From Candidatus Absconditabacteria bacterium (GTDB lineage: Bacteria > Patescibacteriota > Gracilibacteria > Absconditabacterales > Absconditicoccaceae), in the NCBI GenBank assembly GCA_028685875.1, contig JAQUDD010000004.1, positions 41,222 to 105,221 of the forward strand: 64,000 nucleotides of DNA, given 5' to 3'. The notes under the pieces were generated by a model, which was not told the DNA's origin, did no database searches, and saw nothing but the letters and a program-made list of their open reading frames with translations. The translations under genes and the position numbers were made by a program. This document shows positions 9,779 to 19,226 of the stretch, in pieces (position 1 is the stretch's first letter; the number at the start of each line of letters is the position of its first letter).

Positions 9779-10696
9779 CTACTCCATAATTTTCTCCACG
9801 ATACTTGGAGCATCAAAGTCCGCCTGCTCTGCTGAGAATTCGTCGAAGATCGTAGTTAACTTTCCGTAATTTGGAGTGAAATATAGCACCTCAATATCTT
9901 TTAATTTTGCTTTTTCTAGTTGAACAGAGATTAAAGACCTCAAGGACTCTATAGGCAAATGATCTATCAAGAAGAAGAGTTTTTTTGTTCTTTTAAGGGA
10001 AGTAATAATTTCATCACTCCACTCTAGATTTAACAAACTCACCATAAAAATATCTATACTTTTTTCTTCTTCATTCAGGATATCTCCGATCTGTAAAGCA
10101 GTGGGAAAGAGCGATGCTGTAGCAAGTAATGTCCCCTCATCTCCGTGATATCCATAGCTCGTGAGAGAGAGAAGATCAATAGAAGCAATAATTTGTTGAT
10201 CTACGATACCAATTTCTTCCACTGCAAAAATGTCCTCCGGGAAATGCTGATGTCCTATTCTGAGGTACTTTTGATGATGACTTTCTAAGATATTTTGAAA
10301 GGTAAGCAGGTCTAAGGGCTCGTATACTGCATACCCTTTGGGAACAAACTGGAGATCCCCTAGCTCTGGAGAAATCTTTCTTCCTAGACTTCCCATACCC
10401 GCATGAAGATTGATAATGGTGATATGTTTATCCGGATACTGCTTAAACAAAGGGCTCAGTACTTCTAGAGATAGCTGATCCATGATAATCCAGGGATGAG
10501 CGTAGGAACTGAGTACGAAACTTCGATATTCAACCAGAGTCATCTCTTCTGACTTTTTATCGAGGCTGAATACAGGAATTTGGCTCTCTCCATAAGCGAT
10601 ATCGGAAAGAATAGCATCACAAGGGAGTTTGTGCATTTTAATATGCTCTAAAAAAAGAGGAGAAGCGATATATTCAGAAAGATAGAGACTCTGCAT
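9779..10696 (-). CDS. Transketolase-like protein lacking the TPP domain (tentative)
   Basis: 305 residues from ATG 10696 to TAG 9779. The first half has features of the transketolase pyrimidine-binding fold (INLHAGMGSLG, then KGYAVYEPLDLLTF and KYLRIGHQHFPEDIF). The second half looks like a transketolase C-terminal domain (LTSYGYHGDEGTLLATASLF, a LFFLIDHLP strand, FDAPSIVEKI near the end). No N-terminal TPP-phosphate domain (GDG...N motif) is present here, so it could be the beta subunit of a split enzyme or a non-catalytic relative. The start is uncertain: it lies 31 bases after the PBP2 stop, and longer in-frame starts would overlap that gene. The order PBP2 then this gene suggests cotranscription. 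Confidence 0.5.
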   Translation of the reverse strand: MQSLYLSEYIASPLFLEHIKMHKLPCDAILSDIAYGESQIPVFSLDKKSEEMTLVEYRSFVLSSYAHPWIIMDQLSLEVLSPLFKQYPDKHITIINLHAGMGSLGRKISPELGDLQFVPKGYAVYEPLDLLTFQNILESHHQKYLRIGHQHFPEDIFAVEEIGIVDQQIIASIDLLSLTSYGYHGDEGTLLATASLFPTALQIGDILNEEEKSIDIFMVSLLNLEWSDEIITSLKRTKKLFFLIDHLPIESLRSLISVQLEKAKLKDIEVLYFTPNYGKLTTIFDEFSAEQADFDAPSIVEKIME

Positions 10697-10727
10697 AGAC
10701 AAAAGCAAAAAGATAAAGAAGCTAATA

Positions 10728-13196
10728 CTACTTAACCATTGAGTATCCGATAAGAAATTTGGCAACATCTTTAAATACCTTCCCCGAAGTATATCCTCAC
10801 CACTGATTTGTTCTTGGACGAGAAGTTCGGACAAGGACCACATATTCTGGATCATCTACGGTTACTACTCCTACAAAGGTTCCTTGAGTCCATCCGAGTC
10901 CTCTTTGATATTTCCCTCTAAAGGCGATCTGTGAAGTTCCAGATTTTGCCCCTAGACGATATCCTTCTATTTTTGCATTGATGCTCACCTCACTATTTTG
11001 TTCTACTACTTGAAGCAATGCTGTCTTCATCTCTTCTCCAACCTCAGGTCTAATAATCTGACTTATCACCTGGGGAGTAGTTGAAATAGTTTCTCACTCC
11101 GGATTTTCTAAAGATTTTTTTACTTGTGCAGTAATGATAGATGGTTTAATATAACGTCCACCATTGAGCAAGACTCCATATGCTGCTGCAAGCTGAATTT
11201 GGGTTGTTTGTAGCCCCTGTCCAAAGGAGTTATTTAAAAATCTGGCTGCTGATACTGTGGTTTCATTATCCACAAACCCTGGCTTCTCTTCTGCAAGTTC
11301 GATCCCTGTGAGTTCTCAGAATCCAAGTTTTTTGAGATAATTATAAAACATTTCTTTCCCTACTTTTTGCACAATCCTCACCATCCCAATATTACAAGAG
11401 TTGATGAAAGCATTTAGGAAAGGATGATTCCCCGTACAGATACTGGAGGCATTAGAAATGGTGTAGGGTCAGATTTTTACTTGCCCCTCATCAACATAAT
11501 AGTCATAGAGTCTTATTTCATCCGCATCTAATCCCATTGCTACCGTAAATGATTTGAAGGTACTTCCTGGTTCAAAAGGAGTTGAGATATTTTTGTCTAC
11601 AAATACCTGTGCCCCATAAGTATTTCTAGAGATATACTTTTCTAAGCTAGTATCTTGTCTTTCGGAAATAGTAGCAAGTTTATATTTCCCTCAGCTCAGT
11701 ACATATACGGGGATATCTATATACGTGAGATCATCTACTACCGCCGCATTTTCGATACCAAGGGGATCTAGAATATAAGCATCATTGTAGTTATTGGGGT
11801 TGAAGCTTGGAGCATTTACCGAAGCTTTTACTTGTCCTTTGTGAGGATCATATACTACTACACTAATAGCATCCGCTCTAAATTCTTCAAGATATCTTTT
11901 GGCGATAGATTCCACTTCCTTTTGGATTCCAATATCAATAGAGAGGATCACATCGTCTCCGTTTTGGGCGTCAATTACTTCAAAATCATTAGCTCCTACA
12001 GATCCTCAAAGAAAAGAAGAAGCACGACCGACAATTTTCCCGTCAATTCACTTGAGTGCATCATCAAAATACTTTTCAATCCCATAGTAGGCATCTCCGT
12101 TTTTATCTACATATCCAAGGATATTGGACATAAAATCCCCGTAAGGATAATATCTCGTTGTTGTCGGCTCTAAGATTACCCCATGGAGCACAGGAACATT
12201 GTCTTTGGAAGTTTCTTTGTAGTATTGCTGCTTAAGTGCCTTAATATCTTGTGCAATTTGGGGGTTTGCTGAAGTGAAAAGTTTGATATATTTGTACTGC
12301 TGCTGAGTAAAGAGTTTATCGATTGCTGAAGAGGAAAAGCTATATCCATATTTGGTAAGAAGTGTCTGAAGTTGCAACTTATCTCTGGAGGTGTTTGTAG
12401 AACTTGTGGGTACTACATAGACATAATAACTACTCGCTATGGAGATAAATCAAAAATTTGATCCTCTGAGTTCGTTGAGCAATTCCTCGTCGGTAAAGAA
12501 TCCGAGATAGTTTCTTTCTTTGATTCCGATCTGAATTTTTCTATTAAGTCTCTCAATGATAAGATCATGTGCTTGTTCCTTTGTAAATCATGAGATAATC
12601 TGCAATCTCTTCTCATCATATCCCGTAAAATCAAAGGTATCATACTCTGGAGAATAAAGTCCTGATCCATAATAAAAGAAATCTGGTTTCTGGGGAAGCA
12701 GTTCTACTCCAGCAAAGAGTTCTACATTTCTCACACATCACTCTGGAGTGACCTGATCCATTCCATTGATAACACAAAGATGCTTGTAAACTACTGGCGT
12801 CAGAATCCCAATGAGACGGGATTTAAGGGGGAGTCCGTCCTTTGTCTCTCCAACCAAGGTAGGATCTAGTGCAATATCGTAGAGTGAAATATTTTCCGTA
12901 AGTTTCACGGGTTGTCCGGTTTTATCTAAGGCATAAATATTCCCTCTATCTGCTTTTACAGAAGTAGATCTCGTATGCTGTGTATTGAGTCTCGTTTCAT
13001 AGTAATTGTGCTGGATAACTTGCAAATAAAACAACCTGATTGCCAATACTCCAAACATCGCGAAAAAGAGGACGATAAGTTGTACCTCTCTCGTTAAACT
13101 AAGGTTTTTTAGAAACGGGATCTTTTGTAAAAATTTTTCAAAACGTTCCTGAAGAGTATGCTGTTTTTTGTGAGTTTTTTTATACTGAGGGATCAT
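10728..13196 (-). CDS. Class B penicillin-binding protein (PBP2/FtsI type)
   Basis: 822 residues from ATG 13196 to TAG 10728, reassembled through at least ten in-frame TGA codons (12738, 12588, 12450, 12048, 12006, 11691, 11469, 11316, 11094 and 10797, lower coordinates), all Gly. Layout: short basic cytoplasmic start, one membrane anchor (residues ~35-57, LIVLFFAMFGVLAIRLFYL), dimerisation domain with ADRGNIYALD, a long insert, then the transpeptidase. Active-site motifs are STFK (SxxK, residue ~543), SCN (SxN, ~599) and KSGTS (KTG, ~748). The end, QWGGYTSGKVFKDV, is the usual class B C-terminus. At 822 residues it is larger than most (~600-700). It cross-links septal or side-wall peptidoglycan, presumably with the FtsW/RodA at 56783-57997. 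Confidence 0.93.
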
Positions 13197-13266
13197 AGAA
13201 TAACAAAAATAATAAGTCAGATTTCTCTTTTGTTATGTCTAAGAAAATAGAGTGTTTTTTCAAACC

Positions 13267-13291
13267 AAAAAATTAGCATTGCTGCTAATTT
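13267..13291 (-). terminator. Terminator between the pilin-like gene and PBP2 gene
   Basis: On the minus strand, a 9-bp stem AAATTAGCA/TGCTAATTT with a GCAA tetraloop and trailing T. It ends the upstream transcript about 70 bases before the PBP2 start. Confidence 0.75.
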
Positions 13292-13319
13292 CTTTAATAT
13301 ACTATTCAGAATATGATTC

Positions 13320-13745
13320 TTATAATTCGTAGCTTGTGGTGCTTGAAATATCTCGCTCTGTAGAGGAGGAAGATCAGAAGTTTCCATCAGGGTAGTCTCT
13401 AATTACGATTCCTACCAACTCTCCAATCCCCCCTGCGATATCTCCAATTTTTGCGAAGATACTTTTTGCTGTATATACCTCGGCATTCGGCATATTTACT
13501 CGTTTGAGGAGTTGAGGTCCAATGAAGAGCAACATAATGGTAAGGAATAACCCTATGATGAGATATCTGATACTATTCCATGCTCCTTTTACTTTATCAT
13601 CTGCTCCTTTGGAAAAGATAAAGAGGAAAATCGCCTGGAAAAACGCATAGATACATCCCACAAATACCAAAAGTACTGCAACTGCCAAGATGAAGAGGAT
13701 GATGTCTTCTGGCTTTTGAAACATAGTGTTGAACGTTTCTGGCAT
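13320..13745 (-). CDS. Small three-span membrane protein, VirB2/pilin-like
   Basis: 141 residues, ATG 13745 to TAA 13320; TGA at 13374-13376 is Gly and adds an 18-residue tail. Two clear membrane spans (ILFILAVAVLLVFVGCIYAFFQAIF and IRYLIIGLFLTIMLLFIGPQLL, cited in parts) flank a short loop with FSKGADDKVKGAWNSI. This arrangement, two helices separated by a G(x)D(x)KV-type turn, is common in the small pilin-like/type IV secretion VirB2-type proteins of candidate phyla. A third weakly hydrophobic stretch (IGDIAGGIGELVGIVI) follows. Function is inferred only from this pattern. Confidence 0.6.
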
Positions 13746-13808
13746 TATCTACGAGGGAAGGTAAAAGAATTGAGTAAGAAAAAATCCTTGGACTAAGGAT
13801 TTTAATCA

Positions 13809-14111
13809 TTATGCGTTTTCCCTTTCTTTTTTAGTTACCGCCTTTCTTTCAATTTCTTGATAGAAATCTTTGTAAAAATTGTCGTTTGTAGATTTGTAGA
13901 GCAGCTTTGCTACTCTTTCAGAAGGCTGAGCTCCCTTAGCAATCCATTCTTTGATGATAGGAACATCAGCGATGAATTCATGCTTGAGGGGATCATAAGA
14001 TCCAAGAACAGCTTTATATCCACTTTTTGCTGGCTTAGTATGTTCGGTGAGTACTACTCTATAAAAAGGTCTTTTGCTTCTTCCATGTCTGGAAAGTCTG
14101 ATTGCTAACAT
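13809..14111 (-). CDS. rpsP: 30S ribosomal protein S16
   Basis: 100 residues. The N-terminus MLAIRLSRHGRSKRPFYRVV is the family signature and KSGYKAVLGSYDP follows; the C-terminus is a Lys/Glu-rich tail. It binds 16S rRNA during small-subunit assembly. No TGA or CGA is used. It sits 29 bases from rpmG on the same strand, so the two ribosomal genes are probably cotranscribed. Confidence 0.97.
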   Translation of the reverse strand: MLAIRLSRHGRSKRPFYRVVLTEHTKPAKSGYKAVLGSYDPLKHEFIADVPIIKEWIAKGAQPSERVAKLLYKSTNDNFYKDFYQEIERKAVTKKERENA

Positions 14112-14140
14112 GCGTTTGTAACAAAAATAAATTAAAAAAA

Positions 14141-14317
14141 TTACTTCAACTTTTCTCTAGAAGTATGCACTACGTGCTTTCTAAGTTTTGGACAATACTT
14201 TTTTAGTTCTAACTTTGGAGTGGTTGATTTATTAATCTTTGTGTAATAGTTAGTTGCTTTTGATTCAGAACACACCATTGCTACTTTCACAACTCCTCCT
14301 TTCTTTTTAGCTGCCAT
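14141..14317 (-). CDS. rpmG: 50S ribosomal protein L33
   Basis: 58 residues starting MAAKKKGGVVKVAMVCSES; TNYYTKINKS and LELKKYCPKLRKHVVH are typical of L33. One Cys in the first motif and one in KKYCP remain, fewer than the four Cys of zinc-binding forms. I chose ATG 14317 rather than an upstream alternative codon because family members start with a short basic segment. It is the first gene of the rpmG-rpsP pair, immediately downstream of two tRNA genes on the same strand. Confidence 0.93.
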   Translation of the reverse strand: MAAKKKGGVVKVAMVCSESKATNYYTKINKSTTPKLELKKYCPKLRKHVVHTSREKLK

Positions 14318-14377
14318 AATGGGACAAAACAAATAATAAAATATGATGAATGACGGATTAGATGGTTATAATGCGTT

Positions 14378-14451
14378 TGGCTCTGGGTAGACTCGAACCA
14401 CCGACCTCGCCCTTATGAGAGGCGCGCTCTAACCTGCTGAGCTACAGAGCC
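14378..14451 (-). tRNA. tRNA with CAU anticodon (Met, or Ile2)
   Basis: On the minus strand: acceptor GGCTCTG/CAGAGCC with A73, D-arm GTAGCTCAGCAGGTTAGAGC, anticodon loop CTCATAA (anticodon CAU), T-loop GGTTCGAGTC. CCA is not encoded. Elongator Met, initiator and lysidine-modified Ile2 all carry CAU; the A-U/G-C acceptor start does not show the initiator mismatch, so it is elongator Met or Ile2. Confidence 0.93.
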
Positions 14452-14473
14452 ATGTCTAATCATCTGAGAAAAT

Positions 14474-14560
14474 CGGTGAGGGCGGGATTCGAACCCGCGG
14501 ACCCTATTACAGGTCGACTCGTTAGCAGTGAGCTGACTTCGACCACTCATCCACCTCACC
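14474..14560 (-). tRNA. tRNA-Ser (GCU)
   Basis: On the minus strand: acceptor GGTGAGG..., anticodon loop CTGCTAA (GCU), a long variable arm typical of class II tRNAs, T-loop GGTTCGAATCC, acceptor 3' strand CCTCACC and G73. It lies 22 bases from the CAU tRNA on the same strand. Confidence 0.95.
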
Positions 14561-14665
14561 TCCAAACCAATTCGTGCATTGAATATAGAGAAATGCTATT
14601 GTATTTCAAGCCAAAAAAACTACAAAAATCTGAGTGTTCTTCTCTTTATTTTCCTCTAAATATCT

Positions 14666-15265
14666 ATGGCGGAAGAATTTATGTGAGCAATTGAGAGTAA
14701 TGAAACCTGAGGGGCTAGTAGTGAAAAAGTTTCAGAAGTTGCTATCCAGAAAGTCCAAGAAGAAGCCAGACAAGCTAAGAAAGTAGCTCAACAACTCAAA
14801 AAAGATAAGGCAATCAACGACAAGTTTGCTCAGTTTTTGTCGTATCTGATGAATGAAATTACCAATGAGCATATTATCAAAGGGATCTATGATACCTTTT
14901 TTACTACTCTAGATTACAAAACCAATATTACTTATCTGAGGAAGAATATGAATACCATTGTGGTAGTTGGAGTTTTTTATCCTTTCTTTCAAGAAAAGGG
15001 AGATGAGCTCTGATTGGATCAAGTTTTTGCTAAGATTTTGGAGCCAAGAAATGGGTTTAGTATCCGTGAATATGTACAGTATCTCCAAAAGATTTCTGAC
15101 CATTATCACGATAATATCCCTCTCAATCAGGGTAGTTTCATTACACTCCTTATTGAAATCATCAAGGAGTATATGAAGCATGCTTCTGATGTCCCAGCGC
15201 TCAAGGAGGGAGAAATTGATGAAGAAGCTTATAAGAACCTGACCTATCAATATTTGCATGAATAA
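14666..15265 (+). CDS. Conserved-looking helical protein, unknown
   Basis: 199 residues, ATG 14666 to TAA 15263-15265, reading TGA as Gly three times (in MAEEFM-G-AIESNET-G-GASS and in KGDEL-G-LDQVF). It has a charged N-terminal helix (EVAIQKVQEEARQAKKVAQQL), then an all-alpha globular part (FAQFLSYLMNEITNEHIIKGIYDTFFTTL ... ISDHYHDNIPLNQG). No signal peptide or membrane span is seen. I do not recognise the family. It is a single-gene unit: it starts after the divergent tRNA genes and ends at a strong terminator. Confidence 0.75.
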
Positions 15266-15287
15266 TATTTTTTAGAAGAAGGAGAAA

Positions 15288-15310
15288 GGCAACAATTGTT
15301 GCTTTTTTTT
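15288..15310 (+). terminator. Terminator after the 199-aa helical protein
   Basis: Stem GCAAC/GTTGC around AATT, then eight T. The last T is also the first base of the next promoter -35 box. Confidence 0.9.
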
Positions 15311-15338
15311 TGACAAAAAAATGATTTTCTGATATAAT
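15310..15338 (+). promoter_or_regulatory. Consensus sigma-70 promoter
   Basis: TTGACA (15310-15315) and TATAAT (15333-15338) with a 17-base spacer, a perfect match to the consensus. The start of transcription would be near 15345, which excludes a GTG start at 15342 and supports ATG 15372. Confidence 0.9.
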
Positions 15339-15371
15339 TGAGTGAAGATTTTTAAGGATTCTGGAAATGAA

Positions 15372-18300
15372 ATGAATGTAAATCTTGAGAAACAACAAAT
15401 TAATAGCCCAGAAAAGACAACTCTTACTCCTGTTAGTTATGAGGATTTTTCTCAAAAAATAGGAAATAAAGAATTTGATCGCGATATAAAGGTTGTAGAA
15501 ATTAACAATGGGATGGTGCAAGTAACTACAGAACTTGACTCCGTCGATCGAAAGAAAGGAGACACACTTCTTATAAGTAAGGCAGATTTTGAGTCCTTTA
15601 AAGCAAGGCTTGAACAAGAAAGAGAGAGCAAACTAACTCAAGAAGAGACAAAAGCGGATGAAAAAAAAGTAAGAGATCAGGTTATTGTTACTTCATCAAC
15701 TACTACAGAACTTGCTGAAATGCAAGCAGAAAATGAAAGACTAAAAGAAGAAAATGATCTTCTTAAACAGCAAGCTGAAGAAATTGATAATGAGGTAGAA
15801 GATGCCCTAGAGAAACCTACTTTTGATACTATGGAAGGATTTGTCCTTGCACTAAGAGAGTTAGAAAATGACTTTAAACTACAAAAAAGACTGGTAAAGG
15901 AGAATTTCTGGGAACGATTTAAAGATCCTCTTGAAAAAGATGATACCAAGCAAAGAATGCAAAAGGATCTTAATAAAAAGATAGATGACTGGTTACAGCA
16001 AATAAAACAATGGAAAAAAGAAAAAGAGGATGAGATTAAGGGATATAATAAACATAATAAAGGATCTGAAAAGAAAGGCCTTTCTTCTCGTGCACCAGAA
16101 ATAAACCAGATTGATATAGAATGATTTATGGAAGCATTCCAACAATCGAAAAATCTAGAAAATGATATCAAACACTATCAACAAGGGAAATTACATTATA
16201 CCGCTACTTTTGTGGGGTATAGCCTAGAGTCCACTAAAAAATCTATTAAACAGAAGGAAAAAAACTATGCTATGCGACAGGAACTTAACAGACTAAAAAA
16301 CACTAATGCTGTATTAAGAATTTTTGAAGGGAAAGAGGCATTAGCAGAAAGATATTTTGATGCAGTGATAAAGGGAGAAATGACACCAGAATTTGATCAA
16401 TATTATGACAAAGTCTCTACCTATTTCTGACAGAATATTGCGAACTACCCATTTCTCGCTCAACAACATTTAGTATGCAAAGGAGGAATTCCTTCCCCAT
16501 GAATAGGAGCAGAAGCAATGTATCGTGAAGTAGGATGACCCTCTGTAAGAAAAAAAGGACATCATTATGTAGACTATAGCAACAAAGACTGGGGAGAGAC
16601 CTTTAAAGAAGGTGGAGTTAATGGAACCCTCAGAAAGGTTTTCGATCAATTTCCTAATCTCACGACCGAACAAAAAAATACCCGAAGCCAGCTTACCTCT
16701 CTTGCAGTGATGGGATTTGGTATTTTAAAAGGAGTACAATGGCTCTTTAAAGGAGAAAAGGATGGTGGGATGAAATGGCGACAGAAGGGGCTTACCCTTG
16801 CAGGAGTTACCTTTGGGACACAGGCTCTCCTTGGAGAGAATCCTATTTCGCTTGTTAATAAGCTTATGAATGGAGGATTAAGTTTTGAAGAATTTGGTGA
16901 TAGATTAAAAAATTCCACAACTCTCTGGGGAGGAAAAGAAGCTGAAAACCATATTAGAGACTACTCTCTTATGCAATGTTTTGGGAACATGACTCCAAAT
17001 GAATTACAAAGCAAGATGGGGATTTGGAAAGAAAGTTCTGCAGATTGGTCTGCCTTTTATACTCCACTATTGGCAACATATGGAGACTATCCTGCATTCA
17101 AAGATCTTGGACCAGAATATCAAGAGGATAAATTTATTGCCTGGCTTGATAATTGTGGGATTTGATACCCTGCAGCTACGGCGTTAGGTTCAGTAAAAAT
17201 CTTAGAAATTAAAGAGAAAAAAGAGAAGAATCAAGAATACATAGATACTTATACTACTAAACGAGGTCTTCTGGCGAATAAGGATAAAAAGAAACAGATT
17301 GATGTGTATTTAGCTCGTGAAGATCTTTCAAATGAAAAGACTTTAGAAAGAATGTATGAAGAGGGATTATTTTTGCCAAATATTAATGCAGCATATACGG
17401 AAAGACCAGAAGACCTTACTTACCTTAAAGGAATTGAGAACCAAATTAAAAACAAACTTTCTCTTTCTGCAGAAGAAAAGAACGCTTTATTTACTTGAGC
17501 GAGACTCTTCTATAATGAGAGAAGTATTGGTAACAAGCCAAAATTTGAATTTATTCAAGAAGGAGATAAAATCTATCTCATAAGTCATGAGAATGAAGAT
17601 GGAAGAGCACAAAAGATCGAGATTAATATTAAAGAAAAAAGTTTGGTAGGGTTTGCAAAAAATGGAGTAGCATTGTCTTTTCCAGATTATAGAGAAGTGA
17701 TTAGGGTGGCTTACCTCTCAGGAGGACTCATGAATATAACCAAAGATCAAAAGACAGATAATCCAAAACCTTTCCAATTTAGAAGTATTTGGACCACCCT
17801 CAAATGGCAAACTCCTCCACCAGTTAGTGGTTCTGGGATTTATTTTGATGGTAAACTATGGAATGAATGGGGACTGGATACTCAAATGGTTTCTTATGGA
17901 AGCTTCTTTGGGCGATTCGGAAAAATGGATGATGTTTCACAGTTAATACATAAGAATCCTGAAGCATACTCAGACTATCTTAACTCCTTGTGGAATCAAA
18001 GAGAAGGAAATTCTGTAAATACTACTGTAGATACTCCTGCAGATTCCTCGAAAGAGGAATTTGATACATGGAATGATACCGCAAAAGTAAAAGAGCAGAT
18101 TAGAACCCTTGGACTCCCAGATGAAGAAAACTTGGAACTCCAGAAGACACTGAATGCCCTTTGGGATAACATTAGTGAGCCTAATAAAACCCGTGGACCA
18201 TTATCAATCACAAATAATAGCTTCTGAAGTTATGGGGAAAATAGTTGAATAGATATTTCTACAAAATCTATCCAAGGACTCTTGACTGCTGAGGGGAAAA

Positions 18301-18590
18301 ATATTATCTTTTCTAGCTTAACAGGACTCCTTGAATCCGTACATATAATAAATTATATTAAGTATCTCACTAAAAACAAAAAGACACAGAGATCAGACCC
18401 ATCGTTAGAGCCATTTTATCTTAGCAAAATTGGGGAAGTAAAATTTAGAGAAACTGCTGGAGGGGATACAAATCTCCTATGAACTTTAGATGGTTTATTT
18501 GTACAAATCTTCAAAAAGACTACTCTTGAGGCAAATAAAGATAGACTTGTTAGATATCTTAATCAGTGGTTTTATGGTCTACCTTCTTAA
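15372..18590 (+). CDS. Giant coiled-coil protein, unknown function
   Basis: 1072 residues, ATG 15372 to TAA 18588-18590, uninterrupted only if TGA is Gly; TGA codons lie at 16122, 16428, about 16491, about 16530, 17163, 17496, 18225, 18246 and 18480. The N-terminal part has a strand-rich segment with FAR-like spacing, then a leucine-zipper-like coil (residues ~125-150, EMQAENERLKEENDLLKQQ). A Gly-containing globular region follows (GGIPSPGIGAEAMYREVGG) and a region near residue 445 with amphipathic or weakly hydrophobic helices (LAVMGFGILKGVQWLFKG). No signal peptide is seen. The family is not recognised. It has its own strong promoter, and the next gene, a lipoprotein, follows after 38 bases, so the pair may act together at the membrane. 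Confidence 0.75.
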
Positions 18591-18628
18591 TATAACTTAT
18601 AATCATTTATCCCCTTATATATGTAATA

Positions 18629-19153
18629 ATGACGGAACAAATAAAGGTACAACATACTGTTTGAAAAGAAACAGTAAGCAAAGAAAAAGGTCTTCTAGAA
18701 AGAATTGGTACCAAAACTAATAAGGCACTTCTTGGAGGACTCATTACTCTATCCGTACTTTTTAGTACTGCATGTAGCAATAATTCCTCTAAAGAGTATA
18801 GAAAAGCATATAATAAAGGTGTAGATATTTATAATACAAACTTTACTACGGACTACAATTCCGCCAAAAAAAGTTATGAGTTGGCCGAAAAAAAATATAA
18901 AGAATTTGAAACAAAAGGTACATTAGACACCCCTAATGGAGTTGCTGCACAATTAGATTATGAAAGAGCAAAAAAACAACGAAATCGTATCCAGAAAGCT
19001 AACAAAGAATACCGTATAACATTAGAGGAGCTTCAAAAAAAATATGATAAGGCAAGAAAAAAAGAAGGGATGGATGCTATAAAAGAACCTTTAAACGAAA
19101 AAAATACTTCTACAAAAGAAGCAGGACTATCAACTTTCAATAAAATACCTTAA
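18629..19153 (+). CDS. Lipoprotein-like protein with coiled coil
   Basis: 174 residues, ATG 18629 to TAA 19151-19153, one TGA read as Gly at codon 12. A 34-residue polar N-terminus precedes a hydrophobic segment that ends in a lipobox-like LFSTAC followed by SNNSSK, so the lipidated Cys would be near residue 51. The mature part is a Lys/Glu-rich coil (YELAEKKYKEF, KKQRNRIQKANKEYRI, LEELQKKYDKARKK). The long polar leader before the hydrophobic core is unusual for a lipoprotein; alternatively it is a single-span anchor. It follows the giant coiled-coil gene by 38 bases and ends at a shared terminator. Confidence 0.65.
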
Positions 19154-19178
19154 TTTTTTCTTCTTATGAAGAGATATA

Positions 19179-19212
19179 AAAAACAGACCTACATTTATAG
19201 GTCTGTTTTTAA
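19179..19212. terminator. Bidirectional terminator between convergent genes
   Basis: An 11-bp stem AAACAGACCTA/TAGGTCTGTTT with loop CATTTA, flanked by A and T runs on both sides. It can end both the lipoprotein transcript and the pnp transcript. Confidence 0.9.
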
Positions 19213-19226
19213 AAATCCCTCCTAAT

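Noticed and set aside
12437-12670. Separate small gene inside the PBP2 region
   Set aside because: It is a shadow in another frame; the PBP2 frame is open there when TGA is read as Gly.
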